Below are positions 17,488 through 28,928 of a DNA stretch of 64,000 bases, in pieces (within the stretch, counting starts at the first letter, position 1; the number at the start of each line of letters is the position of its first letter). The position numbers were made by a program, and so were the translations under genes. The notes beneath the pieces were generated by a model that saw only the letters and a list, made by a program, of their open reading frames with translations, was not told the DNA's origin and searched no databases. Source of the DNA: Candidatus Geocrenenecus huangii (lineage in GTDB: Archaea; Thermoproteota; Nitrososphaeria_A; Caldarchaeales; Wolframiiraptoraceae); contig JALNKM010000003.1 of NCBI GenBank assembly GCA_023268155.1, forward strand, positions 124,001-188,000. Reading direction: 5' to 3'.

Positions 17488-18261
17488 TTGAGTTTCGTTA
17501 GGAGGAGGAGTGTTATCAATTTATTGAAGTCTAGGAGAAGTATCAGGGTATTTAGTCCTGTAAGCATCCCTGATGAAGTAGTCAAACTACTTGTAGAAGT
17601 AGGTGAGAGAGCTCCAACATTTTTCCAAATGTACTCGATTATCTGGGTTAAGAGTCAGGAGAAGAAGGAGAAACTAGCTGAACTCTGCAGGGGAGAGATT
17701 GTAAAAAATGCATCGATAATCTTACTGGTATGTGGAGATTTGAGGAGAATGTATAGGATGCTGAATCTGCTCGAGCATAAGCATGTCCTAACATCAGATA
17801 AACATCCAGTTGAGACGATAATGTCTATATTTGATGCAGCTTTAACTGTCGAGAATATAATAATTGCTGCTGAATCTCTAGGCTTAGGGTCAGTCATACT
17901 TGATTGCCCCATACTATACGCTCCAGCCATTACACAATTATTCCAGCTTCCTAAAGGAGTTGTGCCGCTCACTCTGATATGCATTGGTGTTAGAGGGGAA
18001 TCACCACCACTGAGACCTAGACTCCCATTAAATATCGTCCTGCATGAAGACATGTATAGAGAGCCAACTGATGAAGAATTGAAAAATTTCTTATCCACTC
18101 TAGAGAAACACATGGAATATGAAAATTACGTCAAGAAGTACACCGGTAGGGAAGTCAAGTACATTGATTATATTAAGGCGAAGACGGAGCTAACTAAGGA
18201 GACGGAGAAAGAAAATGAAGCATTAATCAAGTATCTGAGAGAAAACATGTTTAGGATCTAA
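17488..18261 (+). CDS. Nitroreductase-family FMN oxidoreductase
   Basis: The 257-residue protein has the nitroreductase fold: the FMN-contacting 'LLKSRRSIRVFSPVSIPDEVV' at the N-terminus, 'VGERAPTFFQMYSIIWV' in place of the common 'APS..N.QPW..', 'DAALTVENIIIAAESLGLGSV', and the closing 'GVRGESPPLRPRLPL'. Such enzymes use NAD(P)H to reduce nitro compounds, quinones or flavins; the natural substrate is unknown. The C-terminal 60 residues form an unusually charged helical extension. The start is a TTG after a GTGGAGG ribosome-binding site. It precedes the prenyl synthase by 51 nt on the same strand. Confidence 0.85.
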   Translation: MSFVRRRSVINLLKSRRSIRVFSPVSIPDEVVKLLVEVGERAPTFFQMYSIIWVKSQEKKEKLAELCRGEIVKNASIILLVCGDLRRMYRMLNLLEHKHVLTSDKHPVETIMSIFDAALTVENIIIAAESLGLGSVILDCPILYAPAITQLFQLPKGVVPLTLICIGVRGESPPLRPRLPLNIVLHEDMYREPTDEELKNFLSTLEKHMEYENYVKKYTGREVKYIDYIKAKTELTKETEKENEALIKYLRENMFRI

Positions 18262-18312
18262 TCAGTAAACTTATTTAACTAATTTTTCCAAATTATAGCC
18301 AGTGTTAAGAGA

Positions 18313-19380
18313 ATGGAAGCAGGGAAAAATATTCTTAACTTCTTAGAAGATTATGGTAAGAGAATTACAGCTGAGATAGAAAGATTAGTACCTAGGAGGA
18401 TCGATCAAGAAGGAATATCTAAGTTCTTAGGTGAACCATTCTTCAAGTATGAGCCGAAGTCAATAAATGTCTCAATACTAGATCCTTTCTGGGACCTTAT
18501 AGATAGAGGTGGAAAGAGGTGGAGACCGGCGTTAACAATCATCATTTACGAAGCTCTAGGCGGGAAGATGGAAGATATCCTACCATTAACGGTTATCCCA
18601 GAGATCATACATAATGGGACTCTAGTGGTAGATGATGTAGAAGATGAAAGCGATTACAGGAGGGGCAAACCATGTATCCACAAGATCTATGGAGTAGATA
18701 TAGCGATAAACATGGGGAACACTATGTATTTCCTCCCATTACTAGCGCTCTCAAAGGTCAATATCTCAGATGATAAGAAGTTGAGGATACTCGAGGAATA
18801 CATTAAAACGATGATGGAGCTTAGCTTTGGCCAAGCAATGGATATCGCTTGGCACAGAGGTCTAGTGGACGATGTCACGGAAGAACAGTACATGCAGATG
18901 ACATTACTTAAAACTGGGGCACTAGCCAGATTCTCTGCAAAAATAGCATGTATAGTAGCAGAAGCATCGAGAAAAGTTGAAGAAAAGATCTCGAGATTCT
19001 CTGAATCTCTTGCAGTCGCTTTTCAGATTCAAGATGATGTACTAAACATTGCTGGAGAAGAATCAAAGTACGGAAAAGAGATAGGTGGAGATATAAGAGA
19101 GGGAAAAAGAACTCTATTAGTAGTGTATGCTCTCAGAAACCTACCTTTGGAAAAAGCTGAGCGTTTAAGAAGAATACTCAAAATGAGAACAAATGATAAC
19201 AGATTGATTCGGGAAGCTATAGAGCTCTTGAAGGAGTCGGGAGCTATAGAGTATGCTAGGAAGACATGTATAGAGCTTGTATCAAGATCGTGGAATGAGC
19301 TTAACGAAGTTCTACCGGAATCTCCGGCTAAAGAAAAACTAAAAGCCTTATCAGACTTCTTAATCACTAGAGAATTCTAA
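18313..19380 (+). CDS. Isoprenyl diphosphate synthase (probable geranylgeranyl/farnesyl diphosphate synthase)
   Basis: This 355-residue trans-prenyltransferase builds C15-C25 isoprenyl diphosphates for archaeal ether lipids. The first aspartate-rich motif is visible in 'NGTLVVDDVEDESDYRRGKP' and the second in 'AFQIQDDVLNIAGEES', where the last position of the usual DDxxD is Asn. The allylic-substrate 'GGKRWRPAL' is also present. The N-terminal extension of about 40 residues is longer than in bacterial enzymes but is usual for crenarchaeal ones. Chain length cannot be fixed from sequence alone. It lies downstream of the nitroreductase and convergent with the DUF763 gene. Confidence 0.92.
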   Translation: MEAGKNILNFLEDYGKRITAEIERLVPRRIDQEGISKFLGEPFFKYEPKSINVSILDPFWDLIDRGGKRWRPALTIIIYEALGGKMEDILPLTVIPEIIHNGTLVVDDVEDESDYRRGKPCIHKIYGVDIAINMGNTMYFLPLLALSKVNISDDKKLRILEEYIKTMMELSFGQAMDIAWHRGLVDDVTEEQYMQMTLLKTGALARFSAKIACIVAEASRKVEEKISRFSESLAVAFQIQDDVLNIAGEESKYGKEIGGDIREGKRTLLVVYALRNLPLEKAERLRRILKMRTNDNRLIREAIELLKESGAIEYARKTCIELVSRSWNELNEVLPESPAKEKLKALSDFLITREF

Positions 19381-19423
19381 TTTTCGCTCCAAGGATCCTA
19401 GGATATTTGAATATCCACTATTC

Positions 19424-20530
19424 TCATGGATATAGTTTTCTTTCGAGCTCTGCTAATCTTCTAAATGCTTCAAGTTTCTCTTCTCTATCCACTGAGGTTG
19501 ATTCCAAGATCGATCTTAGGAAGTTTATCGACTCATCCATTCTCTTTCTTGATACCGGGTAAGGGACTCCATCTTTTCCACCATGAGCGAAAGTGAATCT
19601 TAACGGATCTCTCCAATCTATCTGTGACCCGTAGATCAGCGTAGAGATTAGAGCCAAAGCCCTCAGGGTTGAGGGGCCGAGCCCTTCTATCTGGATTAAT
19701 TCTTCATAATCGCTAGGCTTTATATTGTATGCTTTATTGACCGCTTTCCAGTTTATCTTTCTAGGCATTTCTAGGTGAGGAGGTAGCTGTAACTCGTGGT
19801 CAGCTTCAATCCATCTCGTTAATGTCTCCTGCTTATTCAATGAGAGATTTATTAATCTAACTAGCTTTCCAGGATTTTCACAGATAAGGTCAACTGAGGT
19901 CTTCCTAGCTTCTCTGCTTCTACTGGATGTTAGGTTGAGAACAGTTTCTTCTACTCTATCTCCAGCTATTCCACTATGCGGCTCTTCTACGAAGCTTGAT
20001 ACTTTTTCGCCGATCCAATGATATCTTCTAGCATACTTACTATTCAGATTCATCCCCTGTTGTACTATGCCCCAGTCTCCATCTTCAGTAAATATTATTG
20101 CATGATGATATATGCTGTAGCCATCTTGAAGAACAGCGTTATCTACTTTGGCTGAGAGTCTACTCACCTTAACGAGCTTGGCCTTTACTTCTTCAGGTAT
20201 ATTTAACTTGTAGATCATTTCAGGAGTCTTAACGCCCATAGCTCCTTTACCTCCAACTACTGCTAATCCATGGGTATCTATCTTAATCGATTCTCTAAGC
20301 GCTCCCATTACGACTGTTGTCAAACCGCTGGAATGCCAATCAAATCCTAAAACACATCCAAATGCTTGAAACCAGTAAGGGTCTCCTATCTTTCTTATGA
20401 CTTCTCTTTTTCCAAGCTCTTCCACCATCACCTTAACTATTGAGTTGGCGAGGTTTTTCATCTTATCCATTAGCCATGGCGGCACATGACCTTTGTGAAG
20501 AGGGAGGTCAGCTGTCCCACTTAGATTCAT
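19424..20530 (-). CDS. DUF763 family protein
   Basis: The 368-residue protein matches the DUF763 family found in thermophilic archaea and bacteria. Characteristic blocks are 'SGTADLPLHKGHVPPWL', 'AFGCVLGFDWHSSGLTTVVMGALRE', 'GLAVVGGKGA', 'YHHAIIFTEDGDWGIVQQGMN', and a helix-hairpin-helix-like 'IQIEGLGPSTLRALALIS' near the C-terminus, which suggests nucleic-acid contact. The biochemical role is unknown; the family is sometimes found near DNA repair genes. It is a single gene divergent from the membrane pyrophosphatase. Confidence 0.9.
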   Translation of the reverse strand: MNLSGTADLPLHKGHVPPWLMDKMKNLANSIVKVMVEELGKREVIRKIGDPYWFQAFGCVLGFDWHSSGLTTVVMGALRESIKIDTHGLAVVGGKGAMGVKTPEMIYKLNIPEEVKAKLVKVSRLSAKVDNAVLQDGYSIYHHAIIFTEDGDWGIVQQGMNLNSKYARRYHWIGEKVSSFVEEPHSGIAGDRVEETVLNLTSSRSREARKTSVDLICENPGKLVRLINLSLNKQETLTRWIEADHELQLPPHLEMPRKINWKAVNKAYNIKPSDYEELIQIEGLGPSTLRALALISTLIYGSQIDWRDPLRFTFAHGGKDGVPYPVSRKRMDESINFLRSILESTSVDREEKLEAFRRLAELERKLYP

Positions 20531-20667
20531 CCTTCTCCTTTATGTATAATCTCGATACTCATAGTTAATCGTTTTCTCCATACCTTTATATCCTCGTGTA
20601 ATGTATTGCATATACTTCATGTTAATGTTGAACTAGAAAGATTTAATTTTCAGATAACCGTCTAAAA

Positions 20668-22914
20668 ATGGGAGTGAATGATTTTATGCAAGGAGATGTT
20701 TTGCTAGTTTCAATTTTATCCATACTTTCAGGTATAGTAGGAGTATTCATAGCAGTCGTCCTGTATGAACTTATACAAAGATACCCGAGAGGTTCCGAGA
20801 AGATGATCGAGATATGGAAAGCAATTAGGGAAGGAGCTAAAGCATACATGTCTAAGCAGATAAAAACAATCATGTCTTTCACGCTCGGCCTGTCTATCGC
20901 CGTACTAACGATGATATATATCGTCTACAGTTTTGCCATGAACATACCTTCAGAGATAGCTCTTAGAGAGGCAATATTAACCGCAGTATCAGTTCTAGTA
21001 GGTGGAGCATCATCTATAGCTGCAGCATTCTTTAGTATGGATGCATCAACGAGAACAAATGTTAGGGTAACGGAGGCAGGGAAGAAGAATAGCCTTGAAG
21101 CATTGAAGGTATCTGTACTCGGTGGAGGAGTGCTAGGATTCTCAGTATATAGTCTAAGCCTACTCGGACTCTCAATACTATTCGTATTGTATAGCTTGAT
21201 AGGCGGCAGGCTCCCAGAACAGGTTGAGTATAGAATGGCTCTAGACGCATTGGCAGGATTCGCCTTCGGTGCGAGCCTCTCAGCATTATTTGCGCAGTTA
21301 GGTGGAGGAATCTACACAAAGGCTGCAGACATAGGTGCAGACCTCGTTGGAAAGATCGAGGCGGGAATCCCTGAAGATGATCCTAGAAATCCTGCTGTAA
21401 TAGCAGACCAAGTAGGAGATAATGTAGGAGATTGTGCGGGTAGAGGTGCAGACATCTTCGAATCTGTTACTGCTGAAACACTGGGAGGAATGATAATCGG
21501 ATGGGTTCTCTATGTCTTGACTGGTCAACCATTATTTATGGTTCTTCCACTAGCTATTGGGGCTGTTGGAGTAATCTCGACGGTAGCGGGTCTAGTTGGA
21601 ATACTATCTTATCGTCGATTCAGAGAAGCTTTCGAGCCCTTTGCATTCGGTGTAGTGGTATCAGCAGTAGTTTCAGTATTGACTTATGCTCTCGTAGTCT
21701 ACTTACTCTTCCCTCTACAGTGGACTTATATGCTCGTAGCCGGAACAGCTGGAATAGTAGGAGCAACACTCGTAGTACTTTCAACTAACAGGTATACTGG
21801 AATGAAGTCGAAACTAGTTCAAGAAGTTGCTCAAGCAGCTCAAAGTGGTCCTGCAATAAATATTTTATCAGGTCTTTCAGTAGGTCTAAGAGCCGTCGCA
21901 GAACCTATAACGATAATTGCGGCAGCCCTAGGAGTAGCTTTCTATGCTGGGAAGAGCATGCCTCTACCAAGTGTACCTGAAAGTTGGCTGATAGATTTTA
22001 TCAAAGGAGTCTTCGGGACAGCCTTAGCTACTAGAGGAATGCTATCTCTAGCTGGAACAATCATGACTCTGGATGGTGCAGGTCCGATCGCTGACAATGC
22101 TGGGGGCATCGCGGAGATGGCAGGACTCGAAGAGAGGGTTAGAGCTAACTTGGATCCATTGGATGCTGTTGGAAACACTACTAAAGCTTTAACAAAAGGT
22201 TACGCTATGGCCTCTGCAACCATCGCCACGCTCCTGCTCTTCCAAGCATTCATTCAAGACTATGTTGCCCGGCAGGTTGGGATACTTGAATTGAGTGCTT
22301 CAACTCTTCTAAAGACTATGCAGGAATTCATAGATTACGTGATCTTATTGAAGCCGGATATAATTATATCTGTCCTTATAGGCGCTCTGCTTCCATACTT
22401 GTTTTCAGGCATAGCATTAAAAGCAGTATCTAGGGCAGCATTTCAGATGGTAGAAGAAGTTAGGAGACAGTTTAGAGAGATACCTGGCCTCCTAAATGGA
22501 GACGCTAAACCTGATTACTATCGAGCCGTCTCGATAAGCACTGAGTATGCTTTAAAGAGTATGGCCACTCCCGCATTGTTAATAATTATAACACCCTTGA
22601 TCGTGGGTGTCCTGTTCGGTGGCCCAGGAATAGGAGCTCTAGTCATAGGTTCAACAGCCTCCACAATACCTTTAGCTATAATGATGATGTGGGGTGGAGC
22701 TACATGGGATAATGCAAAGAAATTTATCGAGGCAGGGAATTTCGGAGGAAAACGTTCGCCCGCACATCAAGCAGCAGTAGTAGGCGATACCGTCGGTGAT
22801 CCGTTGAAAGATACCGTTGGACCCTCATTACACATACTTATCAAGCTGCTTAATACGATCTCGCTAGTATTCATTCCACTTTACTTCCTATGGATACTAC
22901 ACGCCGTTATATGA
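20668..22914 (+). CDS. hppA: Membrane-bound proton-pumping pyrophosphatase, K+-independent type
   Basis: This 748-residue integral membrane protein, with about 16 predicted helices, hydrolyses pyrophosphate and pumps H+ outward. The catalytic loops are intact: 'ADQVGDNVGDCAGRGAD', 'DGAGPIADNAGGIAEMAG' and 'GDTVGDPLKDTVGPS'. The motif GNTTKALTKG has Lys where K+-dependent enzymes have Ala, which marks it as the K+-independent proton-pumping class. It scavenges the pyrophosphate released by aminoacylation and polymer synthesis. A box A-like GATTTAATTTT at about 20641 supports an almost leaderless start at 20668. The HTH regulator follows 80 nt downstream. Confidence 0.96.
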   Translation: MGVNDFMQGDVLLVSILSILSGIVGVFIAVVLYELIQRYPRGSEKMIEIWKAIREGAKAYMSKQIKTIMSFTLGLSIAVLTMIYIVYSFAMNIPSEIALREAILTAVSVLVGGASSIAAAFFSMDASTRTNVRVTEAGKKNSLEALKVSVLGGGVLGFSVYSLSLLGLSILFVLYSLIGGRLPEQVEYRMALDALAGFAFGASLSALFAQLGGGIYTKAADIGADLVGKIEAGIPEDDPRNPAVIADQVGDNVGDCAGRGADIFESVTAETLGGMIIGWVLYVLTGQPLFMVLPLAIGAVGVISTVAGLVGILSYRRFREAFEPFAFGVVVSAVVSVLTYALVVYLLFPLQWTYMLVAGTAGIVGATLVVLSTNRYTGMKSKLVQEVAQAAQSGPAINILSGLSVGLRAVAEPITIIAAALGVAFYAGKSMPLPSVPESWLIDFIKGVFGTALATRGMLSLAGTIMTLDGAGPIADNAGGIAEMAGLEERVRANLDPLDAVGNTTKALTKGYAMASATIATLLLFQAFIQDYVARQVGILELSASTLLKTMQEFIDYVILLKPDIIISVLIGALLPYLFSGIALKAVSRAAFQMVEEVRRQFREIPGLLNGDAKPDYYRAVSISTEYALKSMATPALLIIITPLIVGVLFGGPGIGALVIGSTASTIPLAIMMMWGGATWDNAKKFIEAGNFGGKRSPAHQAAVVGDTVGDPLKDTVGPSLHILIKLLNTISLVFIPLYFLWILHAVI

Positions 22915-22994
22915 TGCAGACCTAGATTTCTGTATTTTTCCTCTACATATTCTTTAGGAAATACTCTTATACCGCTAGAGAAAAATTATTAGTA

Positions 22995-23519
22995 ATGAGT
23001 TTTCTCGAAGAAATTCGAGAAGAACCTTTACATATATTCTCTAAACTCGAAGCAGAAGTTCTAGAATATCTCGAGAGACATCCATGGGGGGGTACAATAC
23101 ATCAGATAGCTAGAGATGTTAAGTGTTCTTTCAAGTCTCTTTATAGTGTGTTGGGGATGCTTGAGAAAAATGGATGGATAATGACGGTAAAGGAAAGAAA
23201 TGGTGGTATCGGGAGACCGAGGAATAGATATATTCTGAGGCAAAGTCTAAGTACTATAATCAGGAAGCTACATGATTGTGGATGCAGGTTTGATGATAGA
23301 ACAAAGTTTCTAAATCTATCCGAGGTCTCCTATCCTTATTCTCTTACTATATTCAAAAGAGCATTAGCCAAGATGAATTATGGAGAATGCCTTGTAATAC
23401 TTCTGGGAGACACAATCAACTTAAGAGAGTTTGTAGAGTTAGCATCAAAAAAAGACATAAGGGTCGTAGACATTCTAACAAACAGTCATAACATAAGAGT
23501 GATCTTTAAGAAAGGCTAG
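22995..23519 (+). CDS. Winged-helix DNA-binding protein fused to a TusA-like domain
   Basis: Residues 15-80 form a winged helix ('GTIHQIARDVKCSFKSLYSV', then 'LEKNGWIMTVKERNGGIGRP'). A short linker with 'HDCGC' follows. Residues about 112-174 resemble the TusA/SirA/YedF fold: 'YPYSLTIFKRALAKMNYGECLVILLGD', 'LREFVELASKKDIRVVDI', and a final 'IRVIFKKG'. The catalytic CPxP cysteine of TusA is replaced by YPY, so this domain is unlikely to carry persulfide and is more likely a sensor. The role as a transcription regulator is inferred. A strong hairpin lies directly after the stop. Confidence 0.65.
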   Translation: MSFLEEIREEPLHIFSKLEAEVLEYLERHPWGGTIHQIARDVKCSFKSLYSVLGMLEKNGWIMTVKERNGGIGRPRNRYILRQSLSTIIRKLHDCGCRFDDRTKFLNLSEVSYPYSLTIFKRALAKMNYGECLVILLGDTINLREFVELASKKDIRVVDILTNSHNIRVIFKKG

Positions 23520-23520
23520 G

Positions 23521-23562
23521 ACGGAGAACATAAAGGTCTTCTTCCTTATCTTGTTCCTCCGT
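23521..23562 (+). terminator. Hairpin with T-run after the HTH-TusA-like gene
   Basis: ACGGAGAACA at 23521-23530 pairs with TGTT-C-CTCCGT at 23552-23562, a 10-bp stem with one bulged C, starting 2 nt after the stop codon. Further pairing is possible in the loop (AAGG/CCTT). TTTT follows. It looks like a factor-independent terminator or a 3'-protecting hairpin. Confidence 0.5.
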
Positions 23563-23741
23563 TTTAAGCGAGGAAGAAATCTTGAATTTAAGCTGATAGT
23601 GTTTCAAAGCATTAAAAATATGTAGATAACCAAATGTTAAGCTAAAGAAGATAGTATTCAGCAATCCTTGCGTAAAAATCGTTACTGAAAAACTTGAGAA
23701 GACTAATATATCAGAAGTAATAGGCAGGGTGTGAGAAGAAC

Positions 23742-24704
23742 ATGCCTGACTTTCCTAATAAGGACCTGTTAAAGAATCTTTCGAATGAGATTACTAAGCT
23801 TGTCGAGAATGTGTCGGAGAGTGTTGCAAGCGTTATAACTACTTCCTTGACAATGGATGCTTTCCTCAGAGTTGTACCAATTAGAGGTGTTGGCTCAGCT
23901 TTCGTTATCTCTGAAGATGGATACCTCGTAACCAATAGTCATGTTATAGCGAGAGCGGAAACTATAACGCTCTTGATAAAGGATGAGACACTGCAAGCAA
24001 GGATAGTATCGTTAGACCCATCGAGAGACATCGCTTTACTGAAAGCTCAAACTAGTAGGCTCAAACCAATCAAGCTAGGAGATTCAGATAAGGTTAGTAT
24101 AGGAGAGATAGTATTAGCGATAGGTAGTCCGCTAGGCCTACCAGGTCCCAACGTGAGCTTAGGAGTTGTGAGTGCGAAAGGTAGAGTGATAGAAGGAGAA
24201 GACTTTATACTAGAAGATCTAATACAGACAGATGCTGCGATAAATCCTGGGAATAGTGGTGGCCCCCTCATAAACATGGAAGGAGAAGTAGTAGGAGTTA
24301 CCACTGCAATGATACCTTTTGCACAAGGTGTTGGATTCGCTATACCAATAAATACAGTTAAACGTTTTATGGACATGATAGCGAGATACGGTAGACCTAT
24401 CAGAGCTTACATAGGCGTAATTACCACACCACTGAGCGACCAGATAGCGACATACTATGGACTCCCAGTTCGTGAAGGACTTATTGTATTAAGAGTCTTA
24501 AGAGGAAGTCCATCACATATTTATGGAATCCAAGAAGGAGATATCATAACACATGCAGGATCACATAAATTAAAGAATGTCAGCGACCTAAGAAGAATAA
24601 TAGAAGAATCACTGGAAACCGGTAGAGTGAACTTAACAATAATAAGAGGCCATAAGAAGATTGAATTAGTGATACCGATTGTTATTGAAGAAGTAGGATA
24701 CTAG
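23742..24704 (+). CDS. HtrA/DegP-like serine protease, cytoplasmic
   Basis: The 320-residue protein has a trypsin-like domain with a complete catalytic triad: His in 'VTNSHVIA', Asp in 'DPSRDIALLKA' and Ser in 'NPGNSGGPLIN'. One C-terminal PDZ domain follows (about residues 225-315, 'GLIVLRVLRGSPSHIYGIQEGDII'). There is no signal peptide or membrane helix, unlike bacterial DegP, so it would act inside the cell in protein quality control unless another start exists. An AGGGTGTGAG ribosome-binding site precedes the ATG. It is a single gene, about 220 nt after the HTH-TusA-like gene. Confidence 0.93.
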   Translation: MPDFPNKDLLKNLSNEITKLVENVSESVASVITTSLTMDAFLRVVPIRGVGSAFVISEDGYLVTNSHVIARAETITLLIKDETLQARIVSLDPSRDIALLKAQTSRLKPIKLGDSDKVSIGEIVLAIGSPLGLPGPNVSLGVVSAKGRVIEGEDFILEDLIQTDAAINPGNSGGPLINMEGEVVGVTTAMIPFAQGVGFAIPINTVKRFMDMIARYGRPIRAYIGVITTPLSDQIATYYGLPVREGLIVLRVLRGSPSHIYGIQEGDIITHAGSHKLKNVSDLRRIIEESLETGRVNLTIIRGHKKIELVIPIVIEEVGY

Positions 24705-24707
24705 TTC

Positions 24708-25100
24708 CTATAAGGTCTCAGAGCTAAAGTGTGTACCCTTCATCGCTTTAACCGGACAAATTGCTTCATATGCCATACAGGATATACAGTCTTTCTCTCT
24801 GATAATATCAGATTTACCCACTCTGTATTTCTCAAAAAGTTCTCGGAAGAACGCGCACAGATCATTTCCATTACCTTTCCTGCCTGGATTTAAAGCCTAT
24901 TCAAATACATATACTGAACATACGCTCATGCATGCTCCATTCACTATACAGTAATCCCAATCGACCGCAAACTACGTTTCATGTATCCTAAGCTTTGTAG
25001 GATAAGATTTACCTTCAGAATCCATACTCTACATGCTTTCAGCTCCGACAGCATGCTCATTATAAGTGAAAAACTGTGTTTCATCCGACCTTAGCCATGA
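24708..25100 (-). pseudogene. Degraded dicluster zinc-containing ferredoxin
   Basis: In one frame the minus strand reads, from about 25100 downwards, a recognisable archaeal zinc/7Fe ferredoxin: 'KLRIHET', stop, 'FAVDWDYCIVNGACMSVC', then 'VYVFE', stop, and finally 'DIIREKDCISCMAYEAICP' followed by VKAM. Intact relatives read 'LGIHGT.VAVDWDLCI.DGAC...CP' and 'CIFCMAC...CPV'. In-frame stops lie at 25029-25031, 24972-24974 and 24897-24899. In addition one ligand of the second cluster is changed to Tyr and the Pro of the first cluster motif to Ser. The open codon 24708-24710 is the original stop. It lies between htrA and the ferredoxin-dependent oxidoreductase operon. Confidence 0.85.
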
Positions 25101-25179
25101 AAGAGGTTTTTCGATTCTATGAGTAAGTTATGATTTTTCAAGATAAAAGGATTTAAAGGAGTAGGATGAGATATCATGC

Positions 25180-25500
25180 ATGAATGCTCAGCATTCGAGT
25201 GGAAGAGTGAGCTGCTCTGAATGTGTTAATTTCACAATTCATCCTGATTATCCTTACTTAGTAATATGTCTGGAAAAACAACAATTGGCCCCTCTTCCTA
25301 AAGAAGTCTGTAAGGACTATGTAGAGAAGACCTGGGAGAAATTAATCGAAATGTTATCTGAGAGAGGATTCCTCTATTGTAGTGAATGTAAGAAACCGAT
25401 ATATAGTTTGGACGAGTTAAATAACCATAAGAAAGAGTTTATCTCTTTAGAATTCTTCCCGGACGAGGTTGCAAGTGAGGAATCCCCCGCAGCAGACTGA
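25180..25500 (+). CDS. Small cysteine-rich protein preceding the 2-oxoacid oxidoreductase
   Basis: The 106-residue protein has two putative zinc knuckles: an N-terminal 'VSCSECVNF' with 'LVICLEKQQ' and 'KEVCKDY', and a C-terminal 'LYCSECKKPIYSL' followed by a possible HxK. I cannot assign a family. It ends 46 nt before the oxidoreductase alpha start and is on the same strand, so it is likely to be co-transcribed. A role as an assembly or regulatory partner of the iron-sulfur enzyme is only inferred from this position. Confidence 0.65.
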   Translation: MNAQHSSGRVSCSECVNFTIHPDYPYLVICLEKQQLAPLPKEVCKDYVEKTWEKLIEMLSERGFLYCSECKKPIYSLDELNNHKKEFISLEFFPDEVASEESPAAD

Positions 25501-25546
25501 GTAATTAGAGAAAGTTATTAACGTGCTCATAAGGAGTATGTCTTCG

Positions 25547-28382
<2,836 letters not shown>

Positions 28383-28432
28383 ACCCGCTGTTTAATCTCT
28401 ACAAACATTCTGCCTCATAATTGTAATATGAG

Positions 28433-28879
28433 TCAGGCGATTAGTAAGGGTATGTCCCTAGCTACATTCTTAATCTTTTCGACAATTTTAAAGGACTCGT
28501 ATCTGCTGTAGCCTACGACGACGTGTTCAGCGTTTCTCACTTGTTGTAGTAATGATTTGAGAGAACCATACTTTGCATGTATAATCTTAGTTCTAACATT
28601 CTTCTCGATCGCCATGTTGATTATCTTCTCCAGAACCTGGTTTGCTCTTCTCAGTTCTTCATGGAATCTTTTCTCAGAAAATGTGTAGATTAAAGCGATA
28701 TGATCTCCAACGCCTTTTCTTATGCTAGGTCCAGGCAGGTACTCAGCAACCTCCCTCTTGAAAATATAAGCTACTACGAGATCTAGCCCCTTGGAAGATG
28801 CTAACTCGATTGCTCTCTCTCCGATTCTTATTCCATCAGCTAAATCTGGAATTATTAGTAAGACATATCCCCGGGCCAA
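28433..28879 (-). CDS. Universal stress protein (UspA family)
   Basis: This 148-residue protein has the alpha/beta Rossmann-like USP fold: an N-terminal 'VLLIIPDLADGIRIGERAIELASSKGLDLVVAYI', a middle helix region 'EELRRANQVLEKIINMAIEK', and a final 'HVVVGYSRYESFKIVEKIKNVARDIPLLIA'. The full G-2x-G-9x-G-S/T ATP-binding signature is not evident, so it may not bind ATP. It probably responds to stress, but its target is unknown. It is read towards the oxidoreductase operon and follows the MFS gene by about 50 nt on the same strand. Confidence 0.75.
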   Translation of the reverse strand: MARGYVLLIIPDLADGIRIGERAIELASSKGLDLVVAYIFKREVAEYLPGPSIRKGVGDHIALIYTFSEKRFHEELRRANQVLEKIINMAIEKNVRTKIIHAKYGSLKSLLQQVRNAEHVVVGYSRYESFKIVEKIKNVARDIPLLIA

Positions 28880-28928
28880 TCTTCCTCTATCTACCAGTTA
28901 TCTTTATTCTAAGGTGAAGATATAAATT

